DNA from: Bacteroidales bacterium
GTDB lineage: Bacteria; Bacteroidota; Bacteroidia; Bacteroidales; VadinHA17
Direction of reading: 5' to 3'
Assembly (NCBI GenBank): GCA_009877105.1
Contig: WXFD01000018.1
Span: 1 to 64,000, forward strand
DNA length: 64,000 nt
Below, one piece after another: positions 53,771 through 62,202 of this stretch. The stretch's first letter is position 1. Each line of letters starts with the position of its first letter. The translations under genes and the position numbers were made by a program. The notes under the pieces are model-generated. The model worked only from the letters and a program-made list of their open reading frames with translations. It was not told where the DNA came from and searched no databases.

Positions 53771-54801
53771 TACCTGTCAGTTTTGTTTTGCTTCAAGGTG
53801 GAAAGAAGACCGCATGCTGCCTGGATGTCAATGCCCCGGCTTGCCCTTATAGTTGTAAAAATGCCTTTTTTTGTCAATGCATCCCTGAATTCAATGAGCT
53901 CCTCAGGTTCTGGGCTCTCAAGCTCCGAACCCGGAACAGGATGGAAGCGGATCAGATTGATCCTGCAGCGGATGCCATCCAGTATCCTTGCAAGCTCCCT
54001 GATATGGCGCGGAGTGTCATTGATACCCCTGAAAACAATGTATTCAAACGAGATCCGCCTTTGATTGTCAAAATCGAAGTTCCGTATCAGGGTCAGTATT
54101 TCCTTTATGGGGTTTGTTTTCTGAACTGGGACCAGCATCCTTCTTTCATCTTCAAAAGGGGAGTGAAGGCTCACTGCAAGGTTGACCCTGGTGTTTTCAA
54201 GAAATTCCCTGATCCTGTCACTGATCCCGACGGTGCTTACCGTTATCCTGTGAGGACTCCAGCCAAATCCCCATTCACCCGTCAGGATTTCCAGGCTTTT
54301 TATGACCTCATGCAGATTATCAAGGGGTTCGCCCATTCCCATATATACTATGTTGGTCAGTTTCCTGAATTCCGGTATGCTTCGGAACTGATTCAGTATT
54401 TCATTTGAATTCAGATTACCCTGGAATCCCTGCTTCCCGGTCATGCAGAAGATACAGCCCATTTTGCATCCGGACTGCGATGAGATGCATATTGTGGCCC
54501 TTTCCCTGTCGGGGATGAATGCTGACTCAACATAATTCCCGCCAGATACCCTGAACAGATACTTCCTTGTGCCGTCACGGCTTTCGGCAACGCTGACCGG
54601 TTCTGAAAGACCGAACTCATATTCCGCCGAAAGAAGATTTCTCATTCTTTTTGAAATATTGGTCATTTCTTCAATAGTCCGTATCTCTTTTCCATACAGC
54701 CATTCGGCCATTTGCCTGGCAGAATATCCGGGCATGCCAAGCTTTTTTGTTACGGAAATCAGCTCATTGAGAGTCTTGCCAAACAGATTTTCCTTTGTCA
54801 T
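53770..54801 (-). CDS. rlmN: 23S rRNA (adenine2503-C2)-methyltransferase
   Basis: The 343-residue protein is the radical SAM enzyme RlmN, which methylates carbon 2 of A2503 in 23S rRNA and A37 in some tRNAs. The iron-sulfur motif CKMGCIFC (CxxxCxxC) is near residue 115, the SAM-binding GMGEPLDN follows, and the second catalytic cysteine is in IQAACGLL near the C-terminus. The length is as usual. It is the first gene of a unit with dacB. Confidence 0.95.
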   Translation of the reverse strand: MTKENLFGKTLNELISVTKKLGMPGYSARQMAEWLYGKEIRTIEEMTNISKRMRNLLSAEYEFGLSEPVSVAESRDGTRKYLFRVSGGNYVESAFIPDRERATICISSQSGCKMGCIFCMTGKQGFQGNLNSNEILNQFRSIPEFRKLTNIVYMGMGEPLDNLHEVIKSLEILTGEWGFGWSPHRITVSTVGISDRIREFLENTRVNLAVSLHSPFEDERRMLVPVQKTNPIKEILTLIRNFDFDNQRRISFEYIVFRGINDTPRHIRELARILDGIRCRINLIRFHPVPGSELESPEPEELIEFRDALTKKGIFTTIRASRGIDIQAACGLLSTLKQNKTDR

Positions 54802-54920
54802 CGCAGATCAGATTTGACGCCATGCAGCTTTGCAGGAAAGCTGCTGTTTAACAGGAGCAGAAACACAGAATTTAATTCAGTACATTGTTCAAGTACCCAG
54901 GCTTGCTTTAATAAACAAGG

Positions 54921-55703
54921 TCATATCTCAACTCTGCCTTCAAATACAAATTTTGCAGGGCCCGAGAGCCAGACGTCAGTGATCATCTCTTTACGGACGA
55001 TGAATTTTACGCTAAGGCTGCCGCCTCTGGTCCTGACATTTACAGGCGAACTGACAATTTGTCCAGTCAATACTGCTGCAATGGCAGAAGCAGTTGCGCC
55101 TGTTCCGCATGAAAGTGTTTCATATTCGACTCCTCTTTCATAGGTTCTGATGTATATTCCTCCCGGCACAGGCTGAATGAAATTTACATTTGTTCCGTCC
55201 GGGTGAAAATCAGCGGAATACCTGATCTTTCTCCCTTCAGTGTTAACATCCAGGCTGTCGATATCGTTGTGGAAGACCAGGTAGTGCGGTGACCCGGTAT
55301 TGATGAAATAATTATTTCCGATCCTTGAAATATTCCCGACATCGGTCATTTTGAGGTCTACTGATCCTGCATCGGCGACTGCCCGGTGTATTCCGTCCGA
55401 AGCCCTGAATACTATACTTGTACCGGCAATATTGTTCCTTTTTGCAAAGCCGGCGGCACATCTGCCCCCGTTTCCGCACATTGTTCCCTCATACCCGTCG
55501 GGGTTGAAATACTTCATCTCAAAATCATATTCAGCTGTTGCACTGTTGATGAGAATCAGTCCGTCGGCTCCTATTCCGAATCTCCTGTCGCAGAGTTCCT
55601 TTATCAGTTTATGGTTGCCGGGATTGAAAATATCCCTTCGATTGTCTATTATAATGAAATCATTTCCTGTCCCCTGGAACTTGTTAAAGGTGATCATATT
55701 CAT
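54921..55703 (-). CDS. dapF: Diaminopimelate epimerase
   Basis: The protein (260 aa) converts LL- to meso-diaminopimelate for lysine and peptidoglycan synthesis. The two catalytic cysteines lie in MCGNGGRCA and SCGTGATAS, and the N-terminal GTGNDFIIID motif is typical. The start is placed at 55703 (MNMITFNKFQG); the ATG at 55697 is equally likely, while the long upstream extension lacks homology. It is divergent from the HtrA protease gene. Confidence 0.95.
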   Translation of the reverse strand: MNMITFNKFQGTGNDFIIIDNRRDIFNPGNHKLIKELCDRRFGIGADGLILINSATAEYDFEMKYFNPDGYEGTMCGNGGRCAAGFAKRNNIAGTSIVFRASDGIHRAVADAGSVDLKMTDVGNISRIGNNYFINTGSPHYLVFHNDIDSLDVNTEGRKIRYSADFHPDGTNVNFIQPVPGGIYIRTYERGVEYETLSCGTGATASAIAAVLTGQIVSSPVNVRTRGGSLSVKFIVRKEMITDVWLSGPAKFVFEGRVEI

Positions 55704-55867
55704 TGTTAAAGTGGTGTTAAATATTTGCAGATAAATCAGGAACAAGAAAAAAATGCATGAACTTTGTTAAACAAATGTTTTTAAAATCGGTTATAAAGAT
55801 ATTTATTCTTTTAAGAAGATAAATTATCTGAAAAATCCGGAAAAACAGAAGTACAAGAAATAATATT

Positions 55868-57325
55868 ATGATTATGAAAGCAAAGAATTTGATTGGTGCG
55901 TTTGCAATGGCTGTTCTTGGTGCGGCCATTGCTCTGTTTGCGTACTCCAGAATAAATAGCAATTCCGTGGGAGCAGTTGCCAGGGACAGCTCGGGTATTG
56001 AGCTGCGGGGCGCTGATACCTATCTTACATCCCTTTCGATGCAGGAGCGTCCCGTGGATTTTACCTATGCCGCTGAGCAGACGGTCCATGCGGTTGTTCA
56101 TGTGACTACAAAATCGATGGTTGGCCCCCAGGCCAGCAATCCCATTATGGAATGGTTTTACGGGGACCGCTATTCCAAGCCAAGGGAGGTTGCAGGATAT
56201 GGTTCAGGGGTGATTATTTCAGATGACGGCTATATTATTACAAACAATCATGTTATTGATAATGCTGATAACGTTGAAGTAAAATTAAATGACAACAGGG
56301 TTTTCACAGCTGAAATCATTGGCCGCGATCCTACAACTGACATAGCATTGTTAAAAATAAAGGCTAATAACCTTCCTTTCATTAAATACGGAGACTCGGA
56401 CCAGTTGAAAATCGGGGAATGGGTACTGGCAGTCGGCAATCCCTTCAACCTGACATCTTCGGTCACCGCCGGGATAGTAAGCGCAAAGGGAAGGAGTCTG
56501 GGTATTCTTGATGCCGATCTCAGGATCGAATCATTCATACAGACAGATGCCGCCCTTAACCCGGGTAACAGCGGAGGCGCCCTGGTCGATACCCGGGGGC
56601 TGCTTGTCGGCATCACATCGGCAATTGTTTCTCCAAGCGGCGCATATGCGGGCAATTCGTTCGCAATACCGGTTACAATAGTCAGGAAAGTTGTTGAAGA
56701 TCTTAAACAGTTTGGCGAAGTACAGAGGGCCATTATAGGAGTTAATATCACCAATGTGTCGCAGGATGATGCAAAGAAACTGAAGCTTGACGAGGTCAGG
56801 GGTGCAAAAATCAGCAATGTTGTTCCCAATGGTGCAGCCGAGGCCGCAGGACTGAAGGAAAATGATATTATTATAAAATTCAACGGCGTTTCAGTGGCAT
56901 CTCCGTCAGAGCTTCAGGAGCAGGTTGGAAAATTCCGCCCGGGCGACAGGGCCAGCATTACCTACATTAGGAACGGGAAAGAGAACACAGTTCCGATTGT
57001 CCTGAAAAACATTGCCGGAAATACAAGCGTTGTAACCCGTGAAATGAGCGGCAGCGGGACTGTCTTCGGTGCACGGCTTGAGTCGCTGGGGTCATCCGAC
57101 AGGGAAAAGTACAACATCGACTACGGTGTGAAAGTTGCTGAACTCAAGGACGGGAAATTGAAGGACCTGGGAGTAAAAAAAGGATATATCATCCTGAGCA
57201 TAAACGGAAGGAAGGTCAAGAACGCGTCCGAAGTTCGCAGTGCAAGTGATAATGAGTCCAATCTGAAATCGATAGAGGGCATTCAGTCTGACGGGACATT
57301 CTTCAGCTATTCCTTCAGGAACTAG
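55868..57325 (+). CDS. HtrA/DegQ-type periplasmic serine protease
   Basis: The 485-residue protein has an N-terminal membrane anchor or signal (GAFAMAVLGAAIALFAY), a trypsin-like protease domain (about 75-280) and two PDZ domains (about 285-375 and 400-480). The catalytic triad is His in ITNNHVIDNADN, Asp in DPTTDIALLKI and Ser in LNPGNSGGALVD. It is a quality-control protease that degrades misfolded envelope proteins. It stands alone before rpoD. Confidence 0.95.
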   Translation: MIMKAKNLIGAFAMAVLGAAIALFAYSRINSNSVGAVARDSSGIELRGADTYLTSLSMQERPVDFTYAAEQTVHAVVHVTTKSMVGPQASNPIMEWFYGDRYSKPREVAGYGSGVIISDDGYIITNNHVIDNADNVEVKLNDNRVFTAEIIGRDPTTDIALLKIKANNLPFIKYGDSDQLKIGEWVLAVGNPFNLTSSVTAGIVSAKGRSLGILDADLRIESFIQTDAALNPGNSGGALVDTRGLLVGITSAIVSPSGAYAGNSFAIPVTIVRKVVEDLKQFGEVQRAIIGVNITNVSQDDAKKLKLDEVRGAKISNVVPNGAAEAAGLKENDIIIKFNGVSVASPSELQEQVGKFRPGDRASITYIRNGKENTVPIVLKNIAGNTSVVTREMSGSGTVFGARLESLGSSDREKYNIDYGVKVAELKDGKLKDLGVKKGYIILSINGRKVKNASEVRSASDNESNLKSIEGIQSDGTFFSYSFRN

Positions 57326-57405
57326 GGATTCCCCGGATTGAAGTGATTGATGGTCAGTATACCGGCAAATAAAAGTATTCTGGCCATCAACATTCTTTAT
57401 TTTAA

Positions 57406-57437
57406 TTTGTTTATATATTGTAAAAGTAGTAACTTCG
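57406..57437 (+). promoter_or_regulatory. Predicted promoter of rpoD
   Basis: TTTG at 57406-57409 lies 20 bp from TAACTTCG (57430-57437), one base from TAnnTTTG. This is a good Bacteroidota-type arrangement, 22 bp before the rpoD start. Confidence 0.5.
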
Positions 57438-57459
57438 CGGAAATTTTTTTGGAGACATA

Positions 57460-58320
57460 ATGAGACAGCTAAAAATTACCAAATCCATAACAAACAGAGA
57501 AAGTGCATCACTGGACAAATATCTGCAGGAAATTGGTAAAGAGGAGTTGATATCGGTGGAAGAAGAAGTTGAACTGGCGCAGAGAATAAAGAAAGGAGAC
57601 AGGTCAGCCCTTGAAAAACTTACCAAAGCTAATCTCAGGTTCGTTGTATCGGTCGCCAAACAATATCAGAATCAGGGTTTAAGTCTTCCGGATCTTATTA
57701 ATGAGGGAAATCTCGGGCTTATCAAGGCAGCCGAGAAGTTTGATGAAACGAGAGGTTTTAAATTCATTTCATATGCCGTATGGTGGATCAGGCAGTCAAT
57801 CCTTCAGGCTTTGGCAGAACAGTCGCGGATAGTCAGGCTTCCTCTTAACCAGGTTGGTTCACTTAATAAAATAAACAAGGCCTTTTCGCGGTTTGAACAG
57901 GAGTACGAACGTACGCCTTCACCCGAAGAGCTCGCTGAAGTTCTTGAGCTGCCGAAGGAAAAAGTAACCGACACCCTTAAAGTGTCAGGCAGGCATGTGT
58001 CGGTTGATGCACCATTTATCGAAGGTGAGGACAACAGCCTCCTCGATGTACTCACCAACACTGATTCCCCGGTTGCCGACAAACTCCTGATGGATGAATC
58101 CCTCAGCAGGGAGATTTACAGGGCCCTTGCTACCCTCACCGAGCGGGAAAGGGATATAATCAGGTTTTTCTTCGGAATTGGCTGCCAGGAGATGACTCTC
58201 GAAGAGATAGGAGAGAAATTCGGCCTTACAAGAGAAAGAGTCAGGCAGATCAAGGAAAAAGCCATACGCAGATTAAGGCATACATCAAGGAGCCGCCTGC
58301 TTAAAGGATATCTCGGCTAG
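57460..58320 (+). CDS. rpoD: Primary sigma factor RpoD
   Basis: This 286-residue protein is the housekeeping sigma factor. Region 1.2 is [13 protein letters not shown], region 2 includes [37 protein letters not shown] and [14 protein letters not shown], region 3 is [12 protein letters not shown], and region 4 includes [12 protein letters not shown] and [19 protein letters not shown]. The length lacks the region 1.1 of Proteobacterial RpoD, as is normal for Bacteroidota, which recognise TTTG/TAnnTTTG promoters. A strong terminator follows. Confidence 0.95.
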   Translation: MRQLKITKSITNRESASLDKYLQEIGKEELISVEEEVELAQRIKKGDRSALEKLTKANLRFVVSVAKQYQNQGLSLPDLINEGNLGLIKAAEKFDETRGFKFISYAVWWIRQSILQALAEQSRIVRLPLNQVGSLNKINKAFSRFEQEYERTPSPEELAEVLELPKEKVTDTLKVSGRHVSVDAPFIEGEDNSLLDVLTNTDSPVADKLLMDESLSREIYRALATLTERERDIIRFFFGIGCQEMTLEEIGEKFGLTRERVRQIKEKAIRRLRHTSRSRLLKGYLG

Positions 58321-58345
58321 ATAAATTAACGCAATAAGGCATTAC

Positions 58346-58375
58346 AGGGACCCTGATTTCAGAGGTCCCTTTTTT
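58346..58375 (+). terminator. Intrinsic terminator after rpoD
   Basis: AGGGACC (58346-58352) and GGTCCCT (58364-58370) form a perfect 7-bp stem with an 11-nt loop, directly followed by a T-run (58370-58375). Confidence 0.85.
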
Positions 58376-58795
58376 GATCCGTGCATCGGATTCCATGCTT
58401 ACTGGTATGAACTATGCTGCCCGGCGGAACTTTTCCGGAAAACCACCTGTTCACGAGCAATTCGTTCATGAAAGGATTGATTGATCAGATCCCGCTTCTG
58501 AAAGCCGGCTGCGGCCTGCCAGATATGCCCTGTACACATAATGCAGCTTAATTTCGCAATAATTGCCGCTCATGACAAGATCTGCCGTTACCCTCCTGAT
58601 GAGATAAACCGGCCATTTCAGGCTGACTGAAAGGAATAAAATCAAAAGTACTCGCACCCAGGTCAATTTTTCAAAAGGTTTCATCAAAATTATTATGATA
58701 GATTGCTAATTTCTTTTAACTTATACTCTTTATTTTTCGGTAAATCATTCGGGAATTGTCCTGAAGGCGGATATTAAGAACAGAGTTTACGGTTA
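58376..58795. other. Intergenic region upstream of the ankyrin gene
   Basis: The rest of the 475-bp gap after the rpoD terminator holds no open frame with recognisable content. A 73-codon minus-strand frame at 58466-58687 has one hydrophobic segment but no family match or start signal. The last part is AT-rich and probably contains the promoter of the next gene. Confidence 0.4.
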
Positions 58796-61030
58796 ATGAT
58801 AAATTGTTTTTTCAGGATATTATTAATTCCTCTGTTGAGTTTCACTGTGCCGGATCGTGGTAAAATGTCTGAAGAAGCAACTTTACCTGTCTTACAGCTT
58901 GGACCCATTTATTTCTTCTATAGTGTTCCGGCAAGAATTAAACTGAATGACAGGATTGACCTCAGCTTTTCCAGAAGCTCATTGATAACCACCTACAGGT
59001 ACAGACTTGAGATCCCAACAGAAGGGATGACAGGGATCGATGATAAATTATTATCATGGTCGTTATGGACAAATGAAGATTTTACAGCGATCATTATTCC
59101 TGATCTCGATGTTCTTGGTACCTACAAATTCACTGTCGAATACAAAACAGGTACAGGCACACTGACAAGACGGTTTGAGAAAACCTTTGAAGTTTATTCC
59201 CTTTCCAATCTTTCATCTAGGGCCAGGCCGGTAAAACCTTCACAGGAATTTCCGGTTAAAAAAGAGGCATTAACGCCTGAAGTAACTCAGGCAGAACCTG
59301 GTTACAATTATCCAAAAACGGCTCAGGCATCTGCTGCAGCAACAAAGGAGGAATCTTTGACACCGGTGCCAAATAAAAGAATATCAGTTGCAGAAGCCCC
59401 GGCCACGGATAATACTTCAGTGCGCAAAGATACACAATCAACCAAACAACCCGATATTTCTGCGGCCCCGGTTCAACGAACCCCCATAAACAAAAAGATC
59501 CAGCCGTCAAATGTTTCAAACAGGAAGACACCACAGATTGAAAAACTGGCCTTCCCAACCTCTGATATTTCCTTATTTAGATTATATACTGCAACAGGTT
59601 TTATAAAACCGGTTAATTACAGTTTTGTCGATTCTGCTGCAAATGGTGTTGTTACTGAGTCGGATCCGGCTATTGTTGCAAGAGTGCCCGTTATCATTGA
59701 AAAAATAAAGGTTGACAAACCAACCGGCGCTTACCTGGTTCCTGAAAAGACGAAAGCTCCTCCCACCCTGGTTGCCTACCATCCGCCGCAGGTAATAATA
59801 AGTGACCAGACAATAACCGGAGAAGCGACAGGTGTTGAGGTGTATACTTCAATCACAAATATGGCAGACGATGCCGGAATACAGTCAGAAATAAAAATAA
59901 GTGATACCTTGATAAGTCACAATGAACCGGGCCCCGGAAAAAGTGAAATCCAGATGGAAGACCTTGCGGCATCGGTCGGAACCATTGCAGGAAAACCTGA
60001 ATCAGACATTGCTGAGGATTATTTGCTGAAATTATTACCCCCAACTTCCGGAAAAACTGCTGCCAGTAGCTTTAATGACATGCTGCTTAAGGCCATTGAG
60101 GAAAATGATACGGCATTATTCAGGGAATCAATACTGAATGGAGGAGGAAATGACCTGGCAGGGATTAATGGCGGTAATGTCTTCCATTTGCTGAATGGAA
60201 CCATCGTGGATGAGTATTCGGTTTTCCTGTTAAAAAAGAACGGTAATTCAATTGACAAAAAGGACAGGAACGGGAACAGTCCCCTGCATATGGCGATTCT
60301 GAACAGGGACTTTGAATACGCGAAATGCCTCATCAATCAGGGTGCAGACCTGAACCTTATGAATAAAATGGAACTGGCTCCCCTGCACCTGGCAGCTTTT
60401 CTTAACGAATACCGGCTATCCGCATTCCTGATGGCAAAGGGAGCTGTTGCTGACATAGCAGGCAATTCAGGATATACCCCGTTACACATTGCTTCAGAGC
60501 TGAATAACCAGACAATTGCGGAGCAGTTATTGGACCACTGAGCAAGCGTCAGGCAAAAAAACGACCAGGGACTCACTCCGGTTGCCATTGCAAAAATTCA
60601 GAAAAACAAGGAGATACTCAGGCTGCTTACCGGCTCAGGTATTAAGGAAACGAAAAATAATCCGATTGGGTTCACAGGGAATACGAATTATCATGTAATG
60701 GATCCCATGCTCAGATTCAGCCTTCCATACAACAACGCGCTTGTGGCCAAAAGACAGCGTTACACAATAACACAGGCTGTTACTGTACCGATTGCAGCAA
60801 TTCTGTCTGCAGGGACGGCATATCTGAAATCAGAAGCAAATAAATATTATTCATTGTCAAAAATTGCTGAGACAGAAGAACAGGCAAGAGCATTATATGA
60901 CAAAACACGGAAACTTGACACCTCAGTCTATGTTACAGGAAGTTTGACACTTGCCTCAGTGTATGGATTCATTCACTCCACGATCGGAAAAAGAAAAGTT
61001 ACCGGGAAAATGTATAAAACCTTCAACTAG
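58796..61030 (+). pseudogene. Ankyrin-repeat protein interrupted by in-frame TGA
   Basis: The reading frame encodes 581 residues, meets TGA at 60539-60541, and stays open in the same frame for another 162 codons to a stop at 61028-61030. The N-terminus has a signal-like hydrophobic stretch, then a beta-rich part, a long Pro/Thr/Ser-rich linker (about 140-410) and ankyrin repeats from about residue 425 (NSPLHMAILNRDFEYAKCLINQGADLN and so on). The TGA falls exactly where ankyrin repeats have Gly in LLDHGASVRQKNDQG, so it probably replaces GGA by one base change. The downstream part contains a hydrophobic helix and a KYYSLSK segment. It could be a recent nonsense mutation, readthrough, or a sequencing error. 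Confidence 0.75.
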
Positions 61031-61035
61031 GGCAT

Positions 61036-62184
61036 ATGATTCACAAAAGATTAATACAGTCTGCTGCATTGTTCATTCTGATTATTCTCATTGCCGGCTG
61101 CAGGAGAGAGGAATTCAGCTGGGGAATTAAGATTGGGGACATTACATACTCAGGTAACGTTGTTTTCCTGGGGGAACGTGAACTTTCTTCATTGAATGAA
61201 ATTACTTCCGATCAGATGGTCTTTACAGATAAAACAGGAGAAATTGAAAAAATCACTGATAAAAGCATTCTGGTCATCGGCATTTCAGAAAATACGCCCT
61301 ATGGTTCGCTCAGAAAAGTGAACAGTATCCATTCTGAGGGAAATCTTCTGACGGTCAGAACCGTTCCCGCACTCCTCCCTGACGCAATAAAGGAAGGAAA
61401 GATCAACTTAAAGAGAAAGCTGCTTGAAAAGGATTTCAGATTAAAATTTAAAGCGGATGGAGTTAAAATCAAGGATACGAGCAAATCGTTTGAAGGACTG
61501 GCAGTTACATTGGATAAGTTAAGTATTTGCGATGATGGGGCATGCAATGCCGTCATTGACGGGGCAGTGGGAATAACAACGAATATCGACATCGGAATGG
61601 ATTTTAAATCCAACAGGCTTACCGGGATTGTTTTTGCCACGACCCTTGAAAAGATCGATGAGGTGACACTTACCTCTACCCGGGCTTTTAGCGGGGCATC
61701 GGGCAAAGTTGCAGCCGAGTTTATTCATTCTCCGATAATAATCGACAGCCTTGTCTTTGTTGCAGAGGTAAAAATACACTGTGGTTTCAAGGGTACAGCA
61801 TCATCTGCAATCACTTCAGGCGTACGCCAGGACAGAACTATTAGCACGGCTGCCCGCTATCTAAGTGCCTCATGGTCCGACGATCGTCTGGCCCACTCTG
61901 AAAACTTTGATTATATCACACCGCTGGTGACAGATGCTGCAGATCTTAAGGTAATTACGGGACCGGAGATCACAGTCTTTTTGTTCGGGATACCTGTCCA
62001 GACTATTAAGGCAGATGCATATTATTCAGTGAATGCACAAAAGGACAATACCCCTTCATGGAAACTATTCAGCGGCTTGGATGGTCACGTTACTGTAAAT
62101 AACGAGATACTTGGCATGGGGCAAGATCATATTCTCAGCATGGTGATACAGGCATCAGAAATAGCCAGTGCCGGTGGCAAGTAG
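61036..62184 (+). CDS. Hypothetical lipoprotein
   Basis: The protein (382 aa) has a signal peptide with lipobox LIAGC (Cys22) and a mature part rich in beta-strand-like alternating sequence. No known domain is recognised. It starts 5 bp after the restored end of the ankyrin-repeat frame, suggesting that both were once one operon. Local spacing of glycines and valines suggests a beta-sandwich, but that is only an impression. Its role is unknown. Confidence 0.7.
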   Translation: MIHKRLIQSAALFILIILIAGCRREEFSWGIKIGDITYSGNVVFLGERELSSLNEITSDQMVFTDKTGEIEKITDKSILVIGISENTPYGSLRKVNSIHSEGNLLTVRTVPALLPDAIKEGKINLKRKLLEKDFRLKFKADGVKIKDTSKSFEGLAVTLDKLSICDDGACNAVIDGAVGITTNIDIGMDFKSNRLTGIVFATTLEKIDEVTLTSTRAFSGASGKVAAEFIHSPIIIDSLVFVAEVKIHCGFKGTASSAITSGVRQDRTISTAARYLSASWSDDRLAHSENFDYITPLVTDAADLKVITGPEITVFLFGIPVQTIKADAYYSVNAQKDNTPSWKLFSGLDGHVTVNNEILGMGQDHILSMVIQASEIASAGGK

Positions 62185-62202
62185 AATGGTATTCTTACTG
62201 CT

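Noticed and set aside
58466..58687. 73-codon minus-strand frame with one hydrophobic stretch
   Set aside because: It has no family match and no promoter-like sequence, and it lies in the gap after the rpoD terminator.
58796..61030. Genome-wide recoding of TGA to glycine
   Set aside because: Other genes in this window end at TGA with no continued homology, such as the PHP-domain gene at 27005-28249, so only a local change or error at 60539 is plausible.
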